A stretch of DNA of 64,000 nt from Sphingobacterium hotanense (lineage in GTDB: Bacteria; Bacteroidota; Bacteroidia; Sphingobacteriales; Sphingobacteriaceae), in contig NZ_CP030848.1 of the NCBI RefSeq assembly GCF_008274825.1, positions 62,001-126,000 of the forward strand, in the 5' to 3' direction. Made by a program: the position numbers and the translations under genes. Within the stretch, counting starts at the first letter, position 1. Every line of letters begins with the position of its first letter. Below the pieces are notes generated by a model. It saw only the letters and a list, made by a program, of their open reading frames with translations, searched no databases and was not told the origin of the DNA. This document shows positions 26,147-35,296 of this stretch, piece by piece.

Positions 26147-27307
26147 ATGGATTACGAGTCTTTATTACTCAAAACACGGGACCATATAAGCAAATTAACC
26201 AGCGAGCAACGCGGTGATTATTGCTTTCATAATGCCCTTCATACGAATGATGTTGTAGAAGCCACGGAGGAGATGGCAACACATTATCAACTAAATAATC
26301 AGGATCGTTTTATTGTTATATGTGCAGCTTATTTTCATGATATCGGCTATCTTTTTGGTGGTGCTATGGATCATGAAGCCCGAGGTGCAGCATGTGCTGA
26401 AGCCTTTTTAGAAGCAGAGGGTGTGCCGGAAAACATCATCGATCAAGTGAAGGGATGTATCGTTGCGACGAAGATGCCGCAATCACCAAGAAATCTGCTC
26501 GAGCAGATACTTTGCGATGCCGATCTTTTTCATCTTGGCGGTGCTACTTTTGAAGAGCGCAATAAACTGATGCATCAGGAAGCCGAACAATACAATCAGG
26601 CGAAAATTGATAAGAATGACTGGCGAGAGAAAACTATTCGATTGATGCAGCAGCATCAATATCATACGGACTATGCACAGCACAAGTTGAATGAAGGCAA
26701 ACGCATAAATCTAGAAGCTCAGCTGAAAAAGCAGAAGAAAAACCAAGCGAAGATCGAAGCGGAGGGCGACAAGCTCAAAAAACCAGAGCGTGGTATAGAG
26801 ACTATGTTTCGAATTACCTCTGCGAACAGTCAACGCCTAAGCGATATGGCAGATAATAAGTCCAATATTCTGCTAACAGTAAATTCAATTATCCTCTCGA
26901 TTATCGTTGCGGTGTTGTTGAAAGCTTTAGATAGCAACCCACATCTAATCGTGCCGACCGTATCACTGATGGCCTGCTCTGTGACAACGATGGTCCTTGC
27001 CATCTTAGCAACCATCCCTAAAATTCCTAACGGATATTTTACACAGGAAGATGTAACAAATAAAACGGTCAACTTGTTGTTCTTCGGCAATTTCTATAAA
27101 ACCCGTTACGATGAGTACCAAGGTGCCATGAATAAAGCAATGGACGATAAAGACTTTCTATATGGGATGTTGACCAAGGATGTGTATTCTCAAGGCGTCG
27201 TTTTGGGGCGCAAATATAAATTATTACGATACGCTTATGCTGTTTTTATGCTTGGGCTTATCTTTTCTGTTGCCGCTTTTTGTGTGGCAATCCTAATTGC
27301 GAAATAG
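26147..27307 (+). CDS. HD-domain phosphohydrolase fused to a Pycsar-type TM effector (DUF5706-like)
   Basis: Residues 1 to about 190 form an HD domain with HNALHTNDVV and the metal-binding YFHDIGYLFGG. After a charged linker, residues about 215-386 carry SQRLSDMADNKSNILLTVNS and hydrophobic segments (around IILSIIVAVLL, ACSVTTMVLAIL and LGLIFSVAAFCVAIL). This C-terminal layout is that of the DUF5706/PycTM effectors, which disrupt membranes in cyclic-pyrimidine anti-phage signalling. The HD half could degrade a nucleotide signal. No cyclase gene is adjacent, so a defence role is inferred. The next gene starts almost immediately. Confidence 0.78.
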   Translation: MDYESLLLKTRDHISKLTSEQRGDYCFHNALHTNDVVEATEEMATHYQLNNQDRFIVICAAYFHDIGYLFGGAMDHEARGAACAEAFLEAEGVPENIIDQVKGCIVATKMPQSPRNLLEQILCDADLFHLGGATFEERNKLMHQEAEQYNQAKIDKNDWREKTIRLMQQHQYHTDYAQHKLNEGKRINLEAQLKKQKKNQAKIEAEGDKLKKPERGIETMFRITSANSQRLSDMADNKSNILLTVNSIILSIIVAVLLKALDSNPHLIVPTVSLMACSVTTMVLAILATIPKIPNGYFTQEDVTNKTVNLLFFGNFYKTRYDEYQGAMNKAMDDKDFLYGMLTKDVYSQGVVLGRKYKLLRYAYAVFMLGLIFSVAAFCVAILIAK

Positions 27308-27308
27308 T

Positions 27309-28172
27309 ATGAATATAGAGTTAATCTTCAGCATGATGCTATTCTCCGGACTAGCGGCTTGTCAATCTCCCACAACAAAGAGTGAGCAAGAAAAGCCAGC
27401 ACAGGAGGAGTCCGCAGGCTTACAAGCCGACAAAACCTTCGTTCTTCCAAAGAAGCTGAATGAAATATCGGGCATCACTTTCTTGTCAAATGATAACCAG
27501 CTGCTTTATGCTGTTCAGGATGAAAGCGGGACGGTTTATTCTTACAATCTAAATGAAGAGAAGATTGTCTCAGAATATGCATTTGCAGACGCGGGAGACT
27601 ATGAAGAGATCACGACCGATGGTCAATATTTCTTTGTGCTTCGCAGTGATGGAGCGATCTACAGCTTCCCTGTTGATCTTCAGGCGGCAAAATCGGAAGT
27701 TCAAGTTTTCGAGGGAGCGTTGGGGAAAGGCGAATACGAGTCGATGTCGTATGATCCACAGCGTAAAGCATTATATGTCTTATGCAAGTCGTGTAACCTG
27801 GACAAGGGCAACCCCTCTGTTTCTGGCTATATCGTTAATGTTGATGCTGCGGGAAAACTTAGCCTGAAAGAGAACTTTCAGATCAATTTGGATGCGGTTG
27901 CCGCGGTAGACGGTAAGTCTGTTAAATCACTAAAACCATCTTCCTTAAGTAAAAGAAGTTCTCGTAATGAGTGGTACGTGCTTTCATCCGTTGATAAACT
28001 TTTATTGATTACCGACGACACCTTTCAGCCGAAAATAGTAATCAGATTTGAAAAGAAACAATTTGAGCAGCCGGAAGGAATTACGTTCGATACGGAAGAT
28101 CGCATGTATATCAGCAGTGAAAAAAATAAGGCAAAGAACGCTTTGCTTTTTCAATACAATAAGCAACCCTAA
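27309..28172 (+). CDS. SdiA-regulated-like lipoprotein (beta-propeller)
   Basis: The signal peptide ends MMLFSGLAACQS (lipobox, Cys18). The mature part matches the SdiA-regulated family (PF06977): NEISGITFLSNDNQLLYAVQ, GDYEEITTDGQYFFVLRSDG and PEGITFDTEDRMYISSE are propeller blades of that type. These extracytoplasmic proteins are linked to phytase-like propellers but lack a proven activity. I use the ATG at 27309, one base after the previous stop. Its stop overlaps the next start (TAATG), so the metallophosphoesterase is probably co-translated. Confidence 0.8.
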   Translation: MNIELIFSMMLFSGLAACQSPTTKSEQEKPAQEESAGLQADKTFVLPKKLNEISGITFLSNDNQLLYAVQDESGTVYSYNLNEEKIVSEYAFADAGDYEEITTDGQYFFVLRSDGAIYSFPVDLQAAKSEVQVFEGALGKGEYESMSYDPQRKALYVLCKSCNLDKGNPSVSGYIVNVDAAGKLSLKENFQINLDAVAAVDGKSVKSLKPSSLSKRSSRNEWYVLSSVDKLLLITDDTFQPKIVIRFEKKQFEQPEGITFDTEDRMYISSEKNKAKNALLFQYNKQP

Positions 28173-29251
28173 TGCGTAGGACACTTTTTTTATTTTTCAC
28201 ATTTCTCAGTTTTTACAGCTTTGCGCAAGAGCTGGAACACCGACTTATTGTCTTTGGTGATGCCGGAGAGATTAACAATAAGCAAACTTTTTTGATCGAA
28301 AAATCGCATGCATTAAAGGTAGACAAGAAGACGACGGCTTTCTTTGTTGGAGATAATATCTATGAGTTTGGGATGGCTTTGTCTGCACCTGAAAACATGG
28401 AAACGGCGAAAATCCTGCAATCTCAATACGAGGGGTTTAGGAAGCTCGATGTACCTGTTTATTTTCTGGCGGGAAATCACGATTGGGATAAGTCAAAAAA
28501 AGACGGCCTAGCGAAACTGAAAGCGCAGGAGCAATTTATTCTAGACCAAAAGGATCCTGGATTAAAGTTTATTCCTAAGGCTGGTACAATTGGCCCTGAG
28601 GCTATCCATATGAGTGAGCGATTAACGGTTATTACCTATGATAGCGAATACTGGTTATTTCCACACCATGGACGTAGCATTGAGCAAGATAAGGACGAGT
28701 TCATCGCAGAGCTAGGGAAATTGCTTGAAGAGCATCAAGACAAACGCGTTATTCTCATATCGCATCATCCTATGCTTACATTTGGCGAACATGCCCTAAA
28801 GTACACTTGGCGTGACCATCTCTTTCCTTTGACGCGCCTTTGGAAGGGTGCTTATCTACCTTTGCCCGGCCTGGGATCATTGTATCCTCTGCTCCGGTCA
28901 ACAGCCTTTGCTTCCCCGGAGGATATTAAACATCCGTTTTACAGCGACTTAATTGCGCGTGTTACGGAGGTTAGCAAGTTCCACCCAAACCTGATTTTTG
29001 TCTCCGGGCATGACCATGGTTTACAGTACATCGATAAAGAGGGGATGCATCAGATCGTGAGCGGATCGGGTGCTAAAACTTCAGAAATACGAAAGGATGA
29101 GAGCTTGAAATTCAGATATAATAAGCATGGATTTAGCGTGATAGATTGCCATGATAACGGCGAGTTGCGGATACAGTTCTATATTGACGAACCGCAAGAC
29201 TCCCTGACGAAAGCATTTGAGGCCGAAATACCATTTCAATTAACACATTAA
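28172..29251 (+). CDS. Exported calcineurin-like metallophosphoesterase
   Basis: Secreted phosphoesterase of 359 residues with signal peptide FLFFTFLSFYSFAQ. The metal-binding motifs come in family order: FGDAGE, VGDNIYEFG, AGNHDWD, ISHHPML and SGHDHGLQY. In many Bacteroidota a domain like this is fused to, or sits directly before, a BamA/TamA-like barrel protein. Here that barrel gene comes two genes later, with a GAF gene in between. The substrate is unknown; acid-phosphatase or nucleotide-cleaving activity is possible. Confidence 0.87.
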   Translation: MRRTLFLFFTFLSFYSFAQELEHRLIVFGDAGEINNKQTFLIEKSHALKVDKKTTAFFVGDNIYEFGMALSAPENMETAKILQSQYEGFRKLDVPVYFLAGNHDWDKSKKDGLAKLKAQEQFILDQKDPGLKFIPKAGTIGPEAIHMSERLTVITYDSEYWLFPHHGRSIEQDKDEFIAELGKLLEEHQDKRVILISHHPMLTFGEHALKYTWRDHLFPLTRLWKGAYLPLPGLGSLYPLLRSTAFASPEDIKHPFYSDLIARVTEVSKFHPNLIFVSGHDHGLQYIDKEGMHQIVSGSGAKTSEIRKDESLKFRYNKHGFSVIDCHDNGELRIQFYIDEPQDSLTKAFEAEIPFQLTH

Positions 29252-29271
29252 TAGCACCACGATAAAGCAAC

Positions 29272-31593
29272 ATGTTAATCAAAACTAGGCGCATTGATAG
29301 CAATGTGCTTCCTGCCGAAGGACTAGAGGAATCGCTGTCACTGTGGCCTTTCCTTAATCACTTGCAAAAAACACTGGCCGAGCAAGACGAAGGGATGCTG
29401 GTGCCTAAGATTGCAAGTGAGCTTCTTTTGGAAAAGATAAAACAATCAGGGGATATTACGGAAGAGAACCTTACTTCCTATAAAGAACTTTTGGAAAGCT
29501 TATACCATCTTGCGAAGGGCGTTTCTAAGAAAAAGAATCAGCAATGGGCATTGGGTTTTCCGGTTCCGGATAAGGTTTTTTTCGGTACTCAGGCTTTTTA
29601 CGATTTGATCGATACGGACTTCCAGCGTGTTGAGTCTACAAAGAGCAATAGTTTCTTGGATGTTGAATTTGTCAATAAGCAACTCTATCTATTGATATTA
29701 GAGCGATTTTATGGTATCCCCGCTATACATAGTAGATTACGTTATGTTAAAAGGACCGGTAAATTTAACCGCTATTATGAATTGGAAATCGACTATTCAT
29801 ATGTGGAGATCCAGCCTAAATCGGAACTGCCGAAGCTAAATCTAACGTCCATAAAGAACAAAGATTCGCTACGTTACAAGGATATTGAGCCCATACTTCG
29901 GGGCTTTGATATCTCACAATTCTCGTTTACCGGTTTTACCATCTGCTCATTTGTAGATTGCCATGAAGCTCATGTGACTGAGCAGTTGCAGGGGCTTATC
30001 AATAATATCAGTATATATACCGGTGTGGATGGGCTCAATCTATTGAACGATATTCTCGCAAATATCGTCAATTTTGAAGGCGTTAAATCTTCATTTTACC
30101 CGATCCTGAAACTTAATGGAATTCCTGTGCTTTCTTCAGACATGGCAAAAGATAGCATGCTTTTAGGTGATTCGGTGTTTTACGACAAAGAGATCATACA
30201 AGGCGGATTGATGAAATACTTAGACAATCCTTATATCTTATCCTTTGGCGTAGAAGAAGGAGTCGAATCTCGAGCATCAGAGTTGAAAAGGAGTTTGCAA
30301 AAGACGGGATTGACGTCCTACATCTGCTTTCCATTAATTCATAATCAAGGATTGGTTGGAATTTTCGAACTCTACACAAAAGATGAAGCCCGCTTAAACC
30401 GCAATATGCTCATTCAGGTACGATCGTTTTACGCGCTCTTGGCCCAATTGGCGTATGATATTGTTCTATCCTTTAAAAGCGAATTAAACAACGTTATTCT
30501 TCATAAGTACACCTCTCTGCAATCTGCTGTGGAGTGGAAGTTCAATCAGGTAGCGGCGGAATACCTGGGCGAGGTTATTCATCTAAGTCCGGAGCCGGAA
30601 CTGGAAAAGATTGTCTTCAATCGGGTTTATCCGTTCTATGCGGCGGTGGATGTTAAGGATTCGAGTCTTCTGCGCAATAAATCCTACAGAGAAGACATCC
30701 TAAAACGCGTCAATTTTGTTGCAAGCCTCATCGACCGGATGAAAGACAGAGGTGTTTTATCCGTTGATAAAACATTCGTCGATCGATTTGATGAAGTCAA
30801 CAACTGGGCAACGGGGCCAAACTTGGAGCATTATATACTCGATATTCTATCCTTCTTTCAAGAGGTTGTTCCAGCCTTTCTGGATAAACTTGAAAAAGCA
30901 GAACCAACGATAAAAGCTTCCTTAGCACAATGTCGCAGTAAATTGCAATACAGCTACGAAGACATGAATTCTAGCAATGAGTCTTTTGAGCGATCATTGC
31001 AAAAAATAAACCAGGTGGTGAAAGCTGAAATGAACCTATTCAATGCGCAGGTTCAGGAGATTTTCCCTTCCTATTTTGAAACGTTCCGGACGGATGGAGT
31101 AGAATACGACCTATACGTAGGGCAATCTATTTCCCCAAGAAATACATTCAAAATGGGTATGCTGAATCAAATCCGTAAGGAGCAGATTATCAGCATTGCT
31201 AAGATTGGACAGGCAACACATCAACTAAAATCATCCCTTAGCATTCCCTTAGAAACGACGCAACTGGTCTTTATACACCCTAATCCTATTGATATTAGTT
31301 TTCGGGAGGATGAACGCAGATTTGATGTGGAGGGCTCTTACAACATCAGATATCAAATTATCAAGAAACGAATCGACAAAGCTTTGATCCTAGATACCGA
31401 CGAGCGTTTGGTGCAGCCGGGGCATATTGCTGTTGTCTACAGCAGAAGTCAAATAGCGCGCGATCTGCGGGTGTGTCTTCAGGAAGTTGCTCAAATGGGC
31501 TTAATAGAACCAAAAATAGAGGAGGTTCAATTAGAGAATCTTCAGGGCGTAAGCGATCTGAAAGCGATGCGCGTAAAAATAGTGTTAAAGTAA
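29272..31593 (+). CDS. GAF-domain cytosolic protein
   Basis: Large protein of 773 residues without a signal peptide or membrane segment. A GAF-like sensor region is seen around residues 250-400 (YPILKLNGIPVLSSD, and SYICFPLIHNQGLVGIFELY). The rest is mostly helical with no catalytic motif I recognise. It sits between the metallophosphoesterase and the barrel protein genes in the same operon (20 and 16 bases of spacing). A sensory or scaffold role is possible. Confidence 0.7.
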   Translation: MLIKTRRIDSNVLPAEGLEESLSLWPFLNHLQKTLAEQDEGMLVPKIASELLLEKIKQSGDITEENLTSYKELLESLYHLAKGVSKKKNQQWALGFPVPDKVFFGTQAFYDLIDTDFQRVESTKSNSFLDVEFVNKQLYLLILERFYGIPAIHSRLRYVKRTGKFNRYYELEIDYSYVEIQPKSELPKLNLTSIKNKDSLRYKDIEPILRGFDISQFSFTGFTICSFVDCHEAHVTEQLQGLINNISIYTGVDGLNLLNDILANIVNFEGVKSSFYPILKLNGIPVLSSDMAKDSMLLGDSVFYDKEIIQGGLMKYLDNPYILSFGVEEGVESRASELKRSLQKTGLTSYICFPLIHNQGLVGIFELYTKDEARLNRNMLIQVRSFYALLAQLAYDIVLSFKSELNNVILHKYTSLQSAVEWKFNQVAAEYLGEVIHLSPEPELEKIVFNRVYPFYAAVDVKDSSLLRNKSYREDILKRVNFVASLIDRMKDRGVLSVDKTFVDRFDEVNNWATGPNLEHYILDILSFFQEVVPAFLDKLEKAEPTIKASLAQCRSKLQYSYEDMNSSNESFERSLQKINQVVKAEMNLFNAQVQEIFPSYFETFRTDGVEYDLYVGQSISPRNTFKMGMLNQIRKEQIISIAKIGQATHQLKSSLSIPLETTQLVFIHPNPIDISFREDERRFDVEGSYNIRYQIIKKRIDKALILDTDERLVQPGHIAVVYSRSQIARDLRVCLQEVAQMGLIEPKIEEVQLENLQGVSDLKAMRVKIVLK

Positions 31594-31609
31594 ATTATAA
31601 GAATATAGG

Positions 31610-34192
31610 ATGATGGCAGCATTCAGGCTCGTATCTATCAAGAATCTATTGGTTATATGCCTATTGTTAGGCATGTTGAAAAGTAATGCCCAGCAGACAG
31701 ACAGCATAACGACGGTTATCGCATCAGAATATGACCAGGTCGGCGCGGTACATCGTTTTTGGTTAGGCGATAGTTATCGAAAGCTCTACAATACGCCAGT
31801 GAGGATGCGTGTTATGGATCTGTCGAAGGAAAAAGGAGGCCTGCAAATCGTGAAGCTTGGCGGAGGGATGCAAACACAATCCTTACGACTTGCTGATCCT
31901 AAGGGTGTAGAATGGGTGCTCCGCTCTATTCAGAAATATCCTGAACGAAGCCTTCCCGAGAGTCTTCGAAAAACCATCGCTAAAGACATTGTACAAGATC
32001 AGATAGCCATCGCGCATCCGTTCGGAGCATTGACCGTCCCTACGTTCAATCGGGCGCTGAAGATTCCACATTCTGCCCCTGAATTAGTTTATGTAGCGGA
32101 TGACCCCGCACTTGGTGAATACCGGCCGATCTTTAAGAACAGACCTTACATGTTCGAGGCGAGAATGCCTTTCGAAAATGAAAAGACAGACAATACGGCG
32201 AAGGTAATTGAAAAGCTGTTGGAAGATAATGATACTAAAGTTGACCAGAAACTGACTGCAAGAGCGAGGCTCTTAGATTTTGTGCTGGGCGATTGGGACA
32301 GACACGAGGATAACTGGCGCTGGGATCCTGAGAAGAAAAAGGGTAAGAAAACCTATAGCCCGGTTCCGCGCGATCGGGATAAGGTTTACTATAAAACTTC
32401 TGGTATATTCCCCATTCTGTTGTCTTATCAATGGTTGAAGGCTAATGTGCAGCCCTTTAGTCCGCATATCCGCAATGTTGCGCATTGGAATTTTAATGCC
32501 CGACATTTCGACCGATTCTTTATTAATCACCTAGATAGGGAGGGATGGCAAGAGCAGGTGAAGCAGATTCAACAGGTAATGTCGGATTCATTGATTCATC
32601 AAGCAATGTTGCAGATGCCGGATACGATTGTGAAGCTCAGTGCTGCCGAGTTAGAGACGAATATCCGCTCGCGTCGCGACGAGCTTGCGGCAACCGTCGA
32701 TGAATATTATATGACGCTTGCGAAGGTTGTGGACATTCCGCTATCAGCGAAGCGTGAATTTGTCGATATCGACTATAACAGCGATGGCAGTATCACGCTG
32801 GATGTGCACAACAAGAAGAAAGATGGCACCGAGGGTGCCAGAATCATGAAAAGACGTTTCTTGCCTTCGGAAACGAAAGAGGTAAGAATTTACGGTATTG
32901 CCGGTGAAGATGAATATAAAGTCCATGGGAGCGGACAATCGCCTATTAAGATACGCCTGATCGGAGGGAAGTCACACGACTTATTTGCTGCTAGCAATAG
33001 CTTTGGCAAAGGGAACCAACTCTATATCTACGATAATAAAGCCGATACAGCGAATAGCTATGACAATATGAGCATGGCGAAGTTTCGTTTGAAAAAGGAT
33101 ACGGCCGTACATGCATATCAGTATGACAATTTTGTGTATGACCGCCAGGGGGTCTTAGTCAATCTCAATTATGGCGTGGATAGAGGTCTCATTTTTGGTC
33201 TTGGATACCTGATCGAAAATCAAGGCTTTCGTAAAAGCCCCTACGCTTATCGGTATGAGTTTTTGGCAAATTACCTAACAGGCCGCCAATCGTTCATATT
33301 AGAATACAAGGGAGATATTAAAAAACTCGTAGGGGAGCAGGACTTGCAAATTCATATGCGTGCTTTAGGGCCATTCAATCAAAGTAACTTCTTTGGGTAT
33401 GGTAATAACACCGAATATCTAAAAGATGAAGAGCATGAGATTTCTTTCTACAGGAACCGATATGATTACGTGAATGCAGATATATTCCTAGGATACGAAG
33501 CGTTCAAAAATGCACGCTTATTTTATGGTTCTTCATCGGAGCTGTATCACAGTAAAGCTGATAAAAATGAAGAACGGTTCTTTCATGGTTTTAATCAGAC
33601 CCATCCGGGAGAAGATATCTTCGGAACAAAATTCTTTACCGGGCTGGCTGCGGGATTCGATTTTGATACACGCGATAATAAAGCCAATGCGAAGAAAGGT
33701 TTGCGCTTATTCACGCGTTTGGATTGGAAAGCCGAGCTTGCTGGTCAACAAAGACGATATACTGCTTTAGAGAGCTCCTTAAGCCTTTATAAAACGGTCT
33801 TCAATGATTATCTGACACTAGCAAACCGCACAGGCATGCAAACCGTATTCGGCGATCCTTATTTTTATCAGCATGCGCAGATAGGAGGAGAGATGAGTCT
33901 ACGCGGATTCAACTCTCAACGTTTCACCGGGAAAACAGCGCTGTATAACAATTTGGATGCTCGATTAAAGTTGGCAAACTTTAGTTCCTACTTACTTCCA
34001 GGAACGGTTGGTCTGATTGGTTTTTATGATATCGGTAGAGTTTGGATGCCGAACGAGAAGTCCGACAGCTGGCATATGGGTGCCGGCGGTGGGTTCTACT
34101 TTATGCCTGGCGACCTCATGATTATTCAAGCGGTTGTAGGTGCTAGTAAAGAAGCGGTATTGCCTTATATCCGTATTGGACTGTCATTCTAA
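31610..34192 (+). CDS. BamA/TamA-like outer-membrane protein with a kinase-like middle region
   Basis: 860 residues with a signal peptide (LLVICLLLGMLKSNAQ). The C-terminal about 350 residues look like an Omp85 barrel: a GGEMSLRGF-type region (IGGEMSLRGFNSQRF), many alternating strands, and a terminal Phe. The N-terminal 200-260 region holds LDFVLGDWDRHEDNWRW (Asp228, Asp230, Asn235) and PRDRDKVYY (Asp255, Asp257), which resembles the catalytic loop of HipA/Fam20-type kinases. It follows the metallophosphoesterase and GAF genes. I infer an outer-membrane or periplasmic-side modification system; kinase activity is only suggested. Confidence 0.78.
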   Translation: MMAAFRLVSIKNLLVICLLLGMLKSNAQQTDSITTVIASEYDQVGAVHRFWLGDSYRKLYNTPVRMRVMDLSKEKGGLQIVKLGGGMQTQSLRLADPKGVEWVLRSIQKYPERSLPESLRKTIAKDIVQDQIAIAHPFGALTVPTFNRALKIPHSAPELVYVADDPALGEYRPIFKNRPYMFEARMPFENEKTDNTAKVIEKLLEDNDTKVDQKLTARARLLDFVLGDWDRHEDNWRWDPEKKKGKKTYSPVPRDRDKVYYKTSGIFPILLSYQWLKANVQPFSPHIRNVAHWNFNARHFDRFFINHLDREGWQEQVKQIQQVMSDSLIHQAMLQMPDTIVKLSAAELETNIRSRRDELAATVDEYYMTLAKVVDIPLSAKREFVDIDYNSDGSITLDVHNKKKDGTEGARIMKRRFLPSETKEVRIYGIAGEDEYKVHGSGQSPIKIRLIGGKSHDLFAASNSFGKGNQLYIYDNKADTANSYDNMSMAKFRLKKDTAVHAYQYDNFVYDRQGVLVNLNYGVDRGLIFGLGYLIENQGFRKSPYAYRYEFLANYLTGRQSFILEYKGDIKKLVGEQDLQIHMRALGPFNQSNFFGYGNNTEYLKDEEHEISFYRNRYDYVNADIFLGYEAFKNARLFYGSSSELYHSKADKNEERFFHGFNQTHPGEDIFGTKFFTGLAAGFDFDTRDNKANAKKGLRLFTRLDWKAELAGQQRRYTALESSLSLYKTVFNDYLTLANRTGMQTVFGDPYFYQHAQIGGEMSLRGFNSQRFTGKTALYNNLDARLKLANFSSYLLPGTVGLIGFYDIGRVWMPNEKSDSWHMGAGGGFYFMPGDLMIIQAVVGASKEAVLPYIRIGLSF

Positions 34193-34240
34193 ACTAAAAC
34201 GCTACAACCTTCTGAAGGCTTTTGAAGTGGATAAGGAGAT

Positions 34241-35272
34241 TTATTCTACAGCGCGGTAACCGTACTGTTCGCCTAGCTCGAGACAGCCCTGTAGGTCTAA
34301 TATGCCATCGGAACAGGTTACATGGGTCAGACTGGCTGCTGCTGCACAAACACCGAGCTTAAGACTGTCTTCCATTGACCACTCTTCGTGGATGCCATAA
34401 AGGATGGCTGCTGCTAGCGCATCACCTGCGCCATTGCTTCCGATAATCTGCTCAGGCTTTAATCTAACGCTGGGCTGAAATAGGCTCGCGCCGTTTCGTT
34501 GTGCAGCATATACGCCCGCTGGATAATGAATAACGATCCATTGATTTACGCCGAGATTAAACAAATAATCGCAAACCTCCTGACAACGATCTTGCATCTG
34601 CTGCGGTTCTTCGATATTCATCAAGTTGATCCCGGAGAGCTTGCTGGCTTCGAATTCGTTTAGGAAAAGGTAGTCAACATAGGGTAACGAGCTTGGAACG
34701 ACCGATTGAAATCTGTCGGAATCTTCACTAACTAAATCTATCGAGGTATTGAGACCAGCATTTTTCGCTTTTTCTAATAGATGTGATGCATCGGTACGGC
34801 CATCTTCTTTGATCTCATCCAATTTGTCCAAGAGTAGTAAATAGCCTAGATGAAAAATGCGAGCATTTGACTTCTGAAAATCAAAATGTCGTGGACAGAG
34901 TTGCGCGCTTGCACCTCGATGATGAAAGAAAGTGCGCTTACCTGTTGGTTTTACAGATACGACGGTGGTATAGGAGGTGGACACATTGGGTATCATGGCA
35001 ATTTGTTGGGTATCAATGCCAATCTGTTTACAATGATCGACAATGCGGATGCCGTGGAAATCAATGCCTACGAGTCCTAATCCTTCTAGTGGAAAACTCG
35101 CACCGAGCTGTGTCAGGTCGGTAAGAATATTGTAGGCAGAACCTCCATTGCTGATATATTCATCCAGGATGTTAACAAGCGATTGTTCTTCCGGAAACTT
35201 ATCGATTACTTTCACCTCGTCCAGAATCCAACTTCCTGCTGCAAGAATACCCGATCGTGTCTTTTTTTCCAT
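34241..35272 (-). CDS. PfkB-family sugar kinase
   Basis: Cytosolic ribokinase-type kinase of 343 residues. The substrate side shows GGSAYNILTDLTQLGA near residue 40, and the catalytic/anion-hole motif is SNGAGDALAAAILYG with the base Asp near residue 283. It is the last gene of the minus-strand operon that begins with the two DUF1080 genes, 24 bases after a Gfo/Idh gene. In that setting it should phosphorylate a sugar or keto-sugar before aldol cleavage. Confidence 0.88.
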   Translation of the reverse strand: MEKKTRSGILAAGSWILDEVKVIDKFPEEQSLVNILDEYISNGGSAYNILTDLTQLGASFPLEGLGLVGIDFHGIRIVDHCKQIGIDTQQIAMIPNVSTSYTTVVSVKPTGKRTFFHHRGASAQLCPRHFDFQKSNARIFHLGYLLLLDKLDEIKEDGRTDASHLLEKAKNAGLNTSIDLVSEDSDRFQSVVPSSLPYVDYLFLNEFEASKLSGINLMNIEEPQQMQDRCQEVCDYLFNLGVNQWIVIHYPAGVYAAQRNGASLFQPSVRLKPEQIIGSNGAGDALAAAILYGIHEEWSMEDSLKLGVCAAAASLTHVTCSDGILDLQGCLELGEQYGYRAVE

Positions 35273-35296
35273 TATATTTTTTTGAATTGTGCGGTT

